Shown: in pieces, positions 1 through 4,479 of the stretch
How positions within the stretch are numbered: the first letter of the stretch is position 1
Layout of the letters: every line of letters starts with the position of its first letter
Origin: Patescibacteria group bacterium
GTDB taxonomy: Bacteria > Patescibacteriota > Microgenomatia > UBA1400 > MFAQ01
Reading direction: 5' to 3'
NCBI GenBank assembly: GCA_018819325.1
Contig: JAHJQJ010000008.1
Span: 1 to 5,546 of the forward strand
DNA: 5,546 nucleotides
The notes under the pieces: model-generated
Told to the model about the DNA's origin: nothing
The model's input: the letters and a program-made list of their open reading frames with translations, nothing else
Databases searched by the model: none
Position numbers and translations under genes: made by a program

Positions 1-2
1 CT

Positions 3-104
3 CAATCAGACAATCAGTTTGCTGAAGTCTTAAGAGAAGAAGAACGCAAGTTATTTAAAAAAATTAGAAACTACGACCACCGAAATGGCTCGTGTCGGAG
101 ATAG
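3..104 (+). CDS. 3' end of an unrecognised gene (C-terminal 33 residues)
   Basis: The only frame open from the left edge runs to a TAG stop at 102-104. The visible tail is highly charged (QFAEVLREEERKLFKK, then IRNYDHRNGSCRR) and the first part looks like an amphipathic helix. No domain can be recognised from so little. The gene is convergent with the membrane glycosyltransferase, and only 16 bp separate the two stop codons. Within this tail lies a run of seven A (57-63). A shift of +1 there leads into a second open frame that ends at 130-132 and reads more like ordinary protein (KKLETTTTEMARVGDSL). The true C-terminus is therefore uncertain. The rest of the gene lies outside the window. Confidence 0.45.
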   Translation, partial: QSDNQFAEVLREEERKLFKKIRNYDHRNGSCRR

Positions 105-116
105 CTTAATTTCGGT
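79..116. terminator. Hairpin between convergent genes, possible bidirectional terminator
   Basis: ACCGAAAT at 79-86 is the exact reverse complement of ATTTCGGT at 109-116. A further GCT/AGC pairing (88-90 with 103-105) shortens the loop. It lies at the meeting point of two convergent genes, where a shared terminator would be expected. The U-tract is poor on the plus strand, and on the minus strand a T7 run comes only about 14 nt after the stem. It may therefore be a weak terminator or simply an mRNA-end stem. Confidence 0.35.
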
Positions 117-120
117 ATCA

Positions 121-1362
121 TTATTCAATTAGGTAGGACTCACTATTATAAATAATATCAATGTTTTCTAACCTATTGGCAAAATTGCTTGGATTGGTAG
201 ATTTTACAAAAACTTCGTTTTTAATAATTTGAGTATGTTGTTGGATTAAGTTAACCAAACTAATTGAGAATAATACTATTAATAAAATGGCAGGTAGTTT
301 ATTTTTTAATTTAGAAATTTGGGCAAAAAGACTGGCAAAGATAAATACAAAAGGAGTTGAAAGCCCAAATAGATACCAGTGTTTAAGTTTGTTTGGGAAA
401 ATTAGATAAAAAAGAGCGGATGTTATTAAAAAATAAAATGATATCAAGAATAGTTGATTTGCTTGTTTGTTGGTATTTTTTAAGTTGGTTTTACTTTGGT
501 ATATAAAAAATAATATAGCTAATACAAATAATAATAAAACCAAGTTAGTCCCTAGATATAAAGTTCCTGAGAGTTGGTTTTTGAAGTTTAAAAATCTATC
601 GGTAATTTTTGTAATTAAACTTAGGTTGTTGCCCAACATGTCTGAGCTACCGGTGAACTCATTAAAAAAAGTTTTTGTCATGATGAAGTTGTGCCTTAGT
701 TCAAAAATTACTTGAGGGATTAAGGTGGGTAAAAAACCAAAGAGAAAATGCTTAATATTGTTGAGCTTATGTTTTTGTTTTGATAATAAAATTAAAGAAA
801 AAGGTAAAAAGATAATGGCAAAAGCGGCTTCCACCTGCAAAAAAAGCCCCGATATAATTCCAAGAGATATTTTTTTAATTTTTGAAGGTTTGTAAATAAT
901 ATCAAAAACAAGAAGTAAAAAAAGAGCAGTAAACATGGGCATTGGATTGGCGTTCCACACATACCTGGTTACACTAAATCCGGTTGGCATTAATAGAAAA
1001 AGAATACTGGTTACTACTGCCAATGTTTGGTTTTTCTTTTTGAAATAAAGCCAAATTAGAAAACCAGTTAGTTGATAGCAAAAAATGTTCCAGTAGACTA
1101 GTGTGGCTGGGTTGCCGTGACCAATAATAAAGGCGGGCAGATTAAAGTAATACCAAAACGGACCCAGGAATACACCGTTTATGCTGGTGGTTGGCCCAAC
1201 TATTTTTGGTATTTTGGAAACCACCATGTGCCTTATGTCTAGCATGTCTCTGGCCTGATCAGAGGTGAAGGCAAAGTTGTTATTGGAAACTTCAATTGTC
1301 CTAATAAGGGAGGAAAAAAGTAACGTTAATATAACAAGAATTATTGAAAATTTTTTAACCAT
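121..1362 (-). CDS. Multi-pass membrane glycosyltransferase, GT-C fold (PMT/ArnT-like, family 39-like)
   Basis: This 413-residue protein has about 10-11 hydrophobic spans (roughly residues 4-22, 67-82, 88-107, 112-129, 140-156, 165-195, 203-220, 270-288, 301-321, 328-347, 355-372). The first outer loop holds D35-Q-A-R-D39, at the place where GT-C enzymes carry the catalytic acidic residue. The conserved-looking blocks GPTTSINGVFLGPFWYYF (56-73), WNANPMP (136-142) and FELRHNF (220-226) match membrane glycosyltransferases that I associate with Microgenomates. Such enzymes transfer sugars from polyprenyl-phosphate donors on the outer face of the membrane. Acceptor and sugar cannot be told from the sequence. 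The protein ends soon after the last membrane span, about 40 residues later, so any large C-terminal extracytoplasmic domain is absent. The ATG at 1360-1362 is chosen because the first membrane span follows at once. No clear Shine-Dalgarno precedes it. The exact acceptor role is unknown; the fold assignment is fairly secure. Confidence 0.82.
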   Translation of the reverse strand: MVKKFSIILVILTLLFSSLIRTIEVSNNNFAFTSDQARDMLDIRHMVVSKIPKIVGPTTSINGVFLGPFWYYFNLPAFIIGHGNPATLVYWNIFCYQLTGFLIWLYFKKKNQTLAVVTSILFLLMPTGFSVTRYVWNANPMPMFTALFLLLVFDIIYKPSKIKKISLGIISGLFLQVEAAFAIIFLPFSLILLSKQKHKLNNIKHFLFGFLPTLIPQVIFELRHNFIMTKTFFNEFTGSSDMLGNNLSLITKITDRFLNFKNQLSGTLYLGTNLVLLLFVLAILFFIYQSKTNLKNTNKQANQLFLISFYFLITSALFYLIFPNKLKHWYLFGLSTPFVFIFASLFAQISKLKNKLPAILLIVLFSISLVNLIQQHTQIIKNEVFVKSTNPSNFANRLENIDIIYNSESYLIE

Positions 1363-1415
1363 TTATTGTTAACTAATAAAGTGATGATTTGGATACCTAA
1401 GAAAGCTTCTACCAT
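1341..1415 (-). CDS. Possible 24-codon leader ORF overlapping the glycosyltransferase start
   Basis: On the minus strand a TATAAT box (1422-1427) is followed after 6 nt by ATG at 1413-1415. This opens a frame of 24 codons beginning MVEAFLGIQIITLL and stopping at 1341-1343. It overlaps the first 22 bases of the glycosyltransferase in another frame. If transcription starts at this ATG the mRNA would be leaderless, and translation of the short ORF could be coupled to the downstream start. It could equally be chance coding in a 53-nt leader. No codon-usage test is possible at this length. Confidence 0.2.
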   Translation of the reverse strand: MVEAFLGIQIITLLVNNKWLKNFQ

Positions 1416-1421
1416 ATGGGT

Positions 1422-1427
1422 ATTATA
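1422..1427 (-). promoter_or_regulatory. -10 box for the leftward membrane glycosyltransferase
   Basis: A perfect TATAAT reads leftward here, 59 bp from the glycosyltransferase ATG. No good TTGACA-like -35 is seen at 16-18 bp. The same 10-mer TATTATAGTA recurs at 1484-1493 and supplies a second leftward TATAAT (1485-1490), so there may be tandem starts. The region is AT-rich, which weakens the call. Confidence 0.4.
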
Positions 1428-1468
1428 GTATTTTATCTTCTTGGATTAATAGGATGTTTTGTAAATCA

Positions 1469-1490
1469 TATAATAGTTGTAACTATTATA
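1469..1490. promoter_or_regulatory. Perfect 10-bp inverted repeat with TATAAT in both directions: operator/promoter candidate
   Basis: TATAATAGTT (1469-1478) is followed by GT and then by its exact reverse complement AACTATTATA (1481-1490). Each arm therefore begins with a consensus -10 box, one facing the rightward basic-protein gene and one the leftward glycosyltransferase. A symmetrical site of this kind between divergent genes suggests a dimeric repressor operator, or divergent promoters sharing one site. As RNA it would form a weak AT hairpin. No regulator gene is visible nearby. Confidence 0.45.
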
Positions 1491-1499
1491 GTACCAACT

Positions 1500-1532
1500 A
1501 TGTTTTTTATTAGGGGTACAATTAACCCATGA
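1500..1532 (+). CDS. Possible 10-codon leader ORF with ATGA overlap to the next gene
   Basis: ATG at 1500-1502 opens MFFIRGTINP and stops with TGA at 1530-1532, which overlaps the ATG of the following gene (1529-1531) in the classic ATGA arrangement. A TATAGT box at 1487-1492 lies 7 nt before it. This layout is what termination-reinitiation coupling would need, and it matters because the main gene's own ribosome site (AGGGG at 1512-1516) is a long 12 nt from its start. It is very short and may be chance. Confidence 0.22.
   Translation: MFFIRGTINP
1517..1522 (+). promoter_or_regulatory. Alternative -10 box giving a leaderless transcript for the basic-protein gene
   Basis: TACAAT (five of six consensus bases) ends 6 nt before the ATG at 1529, preceded by TAGGGG. 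The arrangement resembles the uvrD start, where GTAGGG-TATAGT is followed by 7 nt and the start codon. It competes with the boxes at 1469-1474 and 1487-1492; mapping transcript ends would decide. Confidence 0.25.
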
Positions 1533-1927
1533 GGAAAGTTAAAAAAGATGCATTTCGTTTGTACGGCAGGTGGCGAAAACAAAAAATATACTGTCCAGCG
1601 TTCAAACAAAATGTAAGGTTTTCGCTAAAGGGTTGGCGTCATATTACTGGAGCAACTGGTAATAAAAAACGAAATTATAAAGATGTCTATAGAAGATTAA
1701 GATTGCTACCCCACGCCAAGATGATTACTAAAAAATCAACAACGATTCAAAACATTGTTAAAAGAAAAAGTAGAATTTTTTATGTACTGGAGGCTGTTGT
1801 GCCAGTTAATGAAAGTGGCAGAATTGCACCTCGCAAAGTAAGGGTGGTTTACGAAGAAGATAAACGAGGGAGAAAGGTATTTTTATCAGTGATGGATAAA
1901 AAGAAGTTTAGGCGAAGAAAAAAATAA
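1529..1927 (+). CDS. Small, strongly basic protein of unknown function (possible BECR-fold nuclease relative)
   Basis: The protein has 132 residues and is rich in Lys and Arg from end to end (MRKVKKDAFR at the start, KKKFRRRKK at the end), which suggests RNA or DNA binding. No signal peptide or membrane span is seen. Predicted order: a strand NVRFSLKGWRHIT (28-40), a helix with YKDVYRRLRLLPHAKMI (50-66), a strand IFYVLEAVV (83-91), and strands KVRVVYEE and KVFLSVMD (103-123). This strand-His-helix-three-strand order, with His38, Arg55/56/58, His62 and Ser120, recalls barnase/EndoU/colicin/RelE-type (BECR) nucleases. That is pattern matching by eye only. It is an orphan: no antitoxin-like partner lies beside it. 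The ATG at 1529 is favoured because the Lys/Arg-rich N-terminus follows at once and a leader ORF overlaps it. A hairpin terminator overlaps its stop, so it is probably transcribed alone. Confidence 0.75.
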   Translation: MRKVKKDAFRLYGRWRKQKIYCPAFKQNVRFSLKGWRHITGATGNKKRNYKDVYRRLRLLPHAKMITKKSTTIQNIVKRKSRIFYVLEAVVPVNESGRIAPRKVRVVYEEDKRGRKVFLSVMDKKKFRRRKK

Positions 1928-1942
1928 CCCCAAGGGGTTATT
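1923..1942 (+). terminator. Hairpin terminator overlapping the stop codon
   Basis: AATAACCCC (1923-1931) pairs perfectly with GGGGTTATT (1934-1942) around an AA centre. The TAA stop (1925-1927) lies inside the left arm. The tail TTATTAATT is only moderately T-rich, but the stem is G+C-strong for this AT-rich region. Its symmetry means it could also stop leftward transcripts. Confidence 0.65.
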
Positions 1943-1990
1943 AATTGTATAAGGCACCTCACGCTTGAGTTTTTGTACGTTAGCGTCATG

Positions 1991-2006
1991 GAGAGTAAAA
2001 ACTCTC
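1991..2006. repeat. Small perfect hairpin (6-bp stem, AAAA loop)
   Basis: GAGAGT (1991-1996), AAAA, ACTCTC (2001-2006). It lies in non-coding sequence between the basic-protein terminator and the family-2 glycosyltransferase remnant. On the minus strand the loop reads TTTT with no T-tail after the stem, so it is not a convincing terminator. Confidence 0.4.
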
Positions 2007-2011
2007 TTGCT

Positions 2012-2220
2012 CTATACTGTTATTATGTTACCAAAGAAAAATATTAAAGTCAAGAAAGCTTCCACCATATCGAGTTGGTGTCTTATTATGGTTGCCTTAG
2101 AGTCTTTGGGCAAGCTTTCTGGGATACGTGAACCGTCATCTACCACAATGATATTTTTTCCGCTATGTGTTTTTTTGCTTGATTGATGGTTTGTGGTATC
2201 GTGTCAACTCTTTCGGTTTG
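2012..2220 (-). pseudogene. N-terminal remnant of a family 2 glycosyltransferase (GT-A fold)
   Basis: Read leftward, the frame starts directly after a TGA (2221-2223) that belongs to the repeat element and runs 69 codons to TAG at 2012-2014. It gives TERVDTIPQTINQAKK, then NIIVVDDGSRIP, then ATIIRHQLDM. Strand-DDGS plus a following IRH block is the start of a GT2 nucleotide-sugar domain (compare the family pattern IIVVDDGS...ViRH..N.G.G.AL). The methionine and first strand (VIPAYNE-like) are missing, lost at the repeat junction. After HQLDM the sequence drifts into VEAFLTLIFFFG, which no longer resembles the family, and then stops. The enzyme would be about 220-330 residues when whole, so this is a dead fragment. 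It has no start codon or ribosome site. The first 50 or so residues are convincing; where the homology ends is unclear. Confidence 0.72.
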
Positions 2221-2355
2221 TCATCCCGAGCGAAGTGGAACGGAGTCGAGGGATCCCTTTCAACTGTAAGGCCTTCAATAATAGAAGTAACTGGTTCGTT
2301 GTAAGACTATCAGCCAAAGGGATCCCTCCACTCGAAGACTCGGTCGGGATGACAA
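2218..2355. repeat. Palindromic repeat element 1 (MITE-like or REP-like, 138 bp)
   Basis: The ends TTGTCATCCC (2218-2227) and GGGATGACAA (2346-2355) are exact inverted repeats. Inside, GAGGGATCCCTTT (2248-2260) and AAAGGGATCCCTC (2316-2328) are a second exact inverted pair. Each arm can also fold by itself, ATCCC with GGGAT. The arm reads TCATCCCGAGCGAAGT and later GTCGAGGGATCC, a repeat style I recall from many bacterial genomes including CPR. There is no coding sequence inside, so any movement would need a transposase elsewhere. No clear target duplication is visible. Its left edge coincides with the break in the family-2 glycosyltransferase. Confidence 0.75.
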
Positions 2356-2413
2356 GGGGGCAGGCTTGCTCAGAAATGACAGAGGTGGAAGACTTGGTCG
2401 AAAAATGACAAGG
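2334..2413 (+). repeat. Degenerate tandem copies of the repeat element's end
   Basis: GAAGACTCGGTCG followed by GGATGACAAGGG (from 2334) recurs as GAAGACTTGGTCG followed by AAAAATGACAAGGG (2388-2413). A third partial end, AAATGACAGAGG, lies between them. The core ATGACRRRGG (R = A or G) appears at 2349, 2376 and 2405, all in the same orientation. This suggests repeated insertion or duplication at the element's right end. It fills the space up to the end of uvrD. Confidence 0.55.
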
Positions 2414-2445
2414 GTGGGGTGAATGGATTTTTTCATTTCTTTAGT

Positions 2446-4278
2446 TTACCAGCTATCTATTTCGCTAAAGTCATCTGCAGTTTCTTTCTCCATCTGCCAA
2501 TCTGGGATAACTTTTCTCTCTGTCATTATCAACCGCCCCGAAATCTCACTTAAAAATCTGGACGGGGTTTGATTATTTCTTCCACCATATAAAAACCTTA
2601 AACCAGCAAAACTTAAAAACAACCTCTGTCTTGCCCTGGTAATGGCTACATATAAAAGCCTTCTTTCTTCCTCTAAATCATTTTTTTCTAGCAAACTTCT
2701 AGAGTGGGGTAACAATCCCTCTTCTAACCCCACTACAAAAACATTATCGAACTCTAGACCCTTAGCAGAATGTATGGTCATTAAGGTGACTTGCGTCTTT
2801 TTGGGTTGAAGTTGGTCGGCCAAATCCTCTGCTTGAATTAAGGCCACGCTTTCTAAAAACGGCTCGACTTTAGGAAACTCACTAGCTACCGCTATTAGCT
2901 CATCAATATTTTCTAGTCTGCCTAAATCTTCTTCATTTTTCTTATCAAATTTTTCCAGATATTTTGTAATTTCTAATATTTTTTTAATCAGTTCAACCGT
3001 AGTTAATTTATTATTAAATTCTGTATTAAACCAAGTTTCAAAATTGGATCTTCTGCGTTTTCCCAATTTTTCAATTCGATCCCAGGCGACTGCATCGTTT
3101 TTATTTGCTATCACCTTTAAGTAGGCCAACAGGTCTTTTATTTCGGCTCTTTCATAAAACCTGACTCCGCCAACCAAACGGTAGGTAATACCAACCCTGA
3201 TTAGTTCTTCTTCCAAAATTCTAGACTGCGCGTTGGTTCTGTATAAAACCGCCACGCTTTTTTCTTTTTCTATGGCTGTTGTACAGTTATCTACTACAAA
3301 TTTGGCTTCTGCTCGGCCGTCTAACCCTTCAAAGATTATTATTTTGTCCCCTTCGTTCTCACGGGTCACAAGTTTTAATGCCGGATGACCAGTATTGTTA
3401 CTAATCACCTCGTGGGCCGCATCTAAAATATTCTGAGTGCTCCTGTAGTTTTCGGTCAATTCCACCACCTTTAAATTACTGAAATATCTATTTAACAATT
3501 CCAGATTTCTAAAATCTGCCCCCCTAAACGAATAAATTGCCTGTGACGCGTCACCCACCACCATTAATCTACTGGGGTTATTTACCAGCAACCTGGTTAG
3601 CTCAAACTGAGCCTTATTTGTATCTTGATACTCATCTACTAATATCCAATCAAACCTTTGGTGAACCTTATGTCTCACCTCTGTTACTTTTAATAAATCT
3701 ACACATTTTGTTAGTAAATCGTCAAAATCTAGCGCGTTAAACTTATTTAAAAGTCTCTGATATTCCTGCCAGATTGCTGTTAAACCTTTTGTATCTTTTA
3801 TGCTAACTAAGTTATTTTTATATTTAGAAATTATCGCCAAATACATTCTGACTTTTTTGGGTGTGTTTTCCTGGTCTAAATTTGTTAGAGCCTTTTTCAT
3901 TACCTGCCTTTGGTCAGCCGTGTCGTAAATTACAAAGCCTTTTTTTACCCCAACCGCCTGACCATATATCCTAAGTAAGCGAACGCAAAAACCATGAAAC
4001 GTCCCCGCAAACCCCAGCTTGCTGTCAACCCCGGGGGGTTTTTGCGTTAACAACTCTCTTACCCTACCAGACATTTCTTGAGCGGCCTTGTTGGTAAAGG
4101 TAAGCAAAACTATTTTTTTAGGGTCAATACCCTTGTTTTTAATTAGCCAAAAGGCTCTATACGTTAGCACCCTTGTTTTACCCGAGCCAGCCCCAGCCAA
4201 GACCAACAAGGGATTTCCTTCATGGGTCACGGCTAGCAATTGCTCTCTGTTTAGTTCATTTTTCCAGGCAGGTTTCAC
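2446..4278 (-). CDS. uvrD: UvrD/PcrA-type superfamily 1 DNA helicase
   Basis: This ATP-driven 3'-to-5' DNA helicase would act in nucleotide excision and mismatch repair and replication-fork clearing. All SF1A motifs are present in order: Q-motif NREQLLAV (10-17), Walker A AGAGSGKTR (28-36), Ia TFTNKAAQEM (60-69), TFHGFC (93-98), LDFDDLL (183-189), Walker B DEYQDT (215-220), III GDASQAIYSFRGAD (242-255), IV TENYRST (275-281), V TIHSAKGLEF (501-510), VI VAITRAR (544-550). At 610 residues it is shorter than the usual 720-750. The 2B region between motifs IV and V is reduced, the usual helix-hairpin-helix glycines are replaced by LGKRRRSNFETWF, and no Tudor-like RNA-polymerase-binding tail follows motif VI. 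The GTG start at 4276-4278 is required: a TGA lies two codons upstream in frame and the next Met is residue 69. A -10 box lies 7 nt ahead. It diverges from tpiA. Confidence 0.95.
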   Translation of the reverse strand: MKPAWKNELNREQLLAVTHEGNPLLVLAGAGSGKTRVLTYRAFWLIKNKGIDPKKIVLLTFTNKAAQEMSGRVRELLTQKPPGVDSKLGFAGTFHGFCVRLLRIYGQAVGVKKGFVIYDTADQRQVMKKALTNLDQENTPKKVRMYLAIISKYKNNLVSIKDTKGLTAIWQEYQRLLNKFNALDFDDLLTKCVDLLKVTEVRHKVHQRFDWILVDEYQDTNKAQFELTRLLVNNPSRLMVVGDASQAIYSFRGADFRNLELLNRYFSNLKVVELTENYRSTQNILDAAHEVISNNTGHPALKLVTRENEGDKIIIFEGLDGRAEAKFVVDNCTTAIEKEKSVAVLYRTNAQSRILEEELIRVGITYRLVGGVRFYERAEIKDLLAYLKVIANKNDAVAWDRIEKLGKRRRSNFETWFNTEFNNKLTTVELIKKILEITKYLEKFDKKNEEDLGRLENIDELIAVASEFPKVEPFLESVALIQAEDLADQLQPKKTQVTLMTIHSAKGLEFDNVFVVGLEEGLLPHSRSLLEKNDLEEERRLLYVAITRARQRLFLSFAGLRFLYGGRNNQTPSRFLSEISGRLIMTERKVIPDWQMEKETADDFSEIDSW

Positions 4279-4285
4279 TCTTCAT

Positions 4286-4291
4286 ACTATA
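4286..4291 (-). promoter_or_regulatory. -10 box of uvrD, leaderless arrangement
   Basis: Read leftward, TATAGT is followed by seven bases (ATGAAGA) and then the GTG start. RNA polymerase normally starts 6-8 nt after the -10 box, so the mRNA should begin at or next to the start codon, with no room for a Shine-Dalgarno. The ATG in the 7-nt gap is out of frame. No good -35 is seen; the -35 position falls within the left end of palindromic element 2. Confidence 0.5.
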
Positions 4292-4305
4292 CCCTACTTC
4301 CCTAT

Positions 4306-4384
4306 GTCATTCTGGGGACGAATTCTGATGAGGACTCCAGAATCTGATTCTGGATGCGTTCGAAGACTCACTTACCAGAATGAC
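4306..4384. repeat. Palindromic repeat element 2 (79 bp)
   Basis: GTCATTCTGG (4306-4315) and CCAGAATGAC (4375-4384) are exact inverted ends. The centre TCCAGAAT-CTG-ATTCTGGA (4336-4354) is itself an inverted repeat. The 7-mer ATTCTGG/CCAGAAT therefore occurs four times in alternating orientation (4309, 4337, 4347, 4375) and allows either two small hairpins or one long one. The architecture matches element 1 (GTCATCCC ends, GGGATCCC core) with a different core word, so the two look like subfamilies of one repeat. It lies in the uvrD-tpiA promoter interval. Confidence 0.72.
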
Positions 4385-4408
4385 GGGGGGGGTGCGGGAT
4401 GACGGAGG
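4385..4408 (+). repeat. G8 tract plus extra partial repeat end
   Basis: Eight consecutive G (4385-4392) follow element 2, then GCGGGATGACGGAGG, a second copy of the ATGACRRRGG end motif (4399). The same kind of trailing extra end follows element 1. The G-tract stands out in this AT-rich window and might be a slippage or assembly-error site. Confidence 0.45.
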
Positions 4409-4409
4409 T

Positions 4410-4434
4410 TTAACAAAGGTGAGACCTTTGTTAA
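4410..4434. promoter_or_regulatory. 11-bp perfect inverted repeat upstream of tpiA
   Basis: TTAACAAAGGT (4410-4420), GAG, ACCTTTGTTAA (4424-4434). It ends 32 bp before the tpiA -10 box and lies upstream of the predicted transcript start, so it should act as DNA (an operator or activator site) and not as an mRNA structure. It could instead stop read-through, but no T-tract follows on either strand. It does not share the repeat elements' core word. Confidence 0.5.
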
Positions 4435-4463
4435 GATGGCTGGAGAGTGAGAGGATGGAGTGT

Positions 4464-4472
4464 TGCTATAAT
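4464..4472 (+). promoter_or_regulatory. Extended -10 promoter of tpiA, leaderless arrangement
   Basis: TGCTATAAT is a perfect extended -10 (TGn plus TATAAT). Seven bases later comes the ATG at 4480. Extended -10 promoters can work without a good -35, and none is seen at 16-18 bp. The predicted transcript would start at or beside the ATG, and no ribosome-binding site is present to contradict this. Confidence 0.65.
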
Positions 4473-4479
4473 CATTGTC

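Noticed and set aside
1965..2186. Rightward open frame of 73 codons
   Set aside because: It is antisense to the GT2 remnant, which carries the recognisable IVVDDGS motif; the rightward translation resembles nothing and has no ribosome site.
2193..2408. Rightward open frame of 71 codons
   Set aside because: It runs through the palindromic element; its protein (VIPSEVERSRGIPF) is the usual spurious translation of this kind of repeat.
2218..2413. CRISPR array
   Set aside because: The repeats are palindromic, degenerate and unevenly spaced, with no regular direct repeat and spacer pattern and no cas genes.
2421..2445. Terminator after uvrD
   Set aside because: Only AATG/CATT (4 bp) around an eight-base loop is visible; too weak to call.
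4088..4402. Rightward open frame of 104 codons
   Set aside because: It is antisense to the Walker A end of uvrD and then reads through element 2; no family resemblance.
4385..4408. G-quadruplex
   Set aside because: G8, GGG, GG and GG would allow at most a two-quartet structure; not enough to call.
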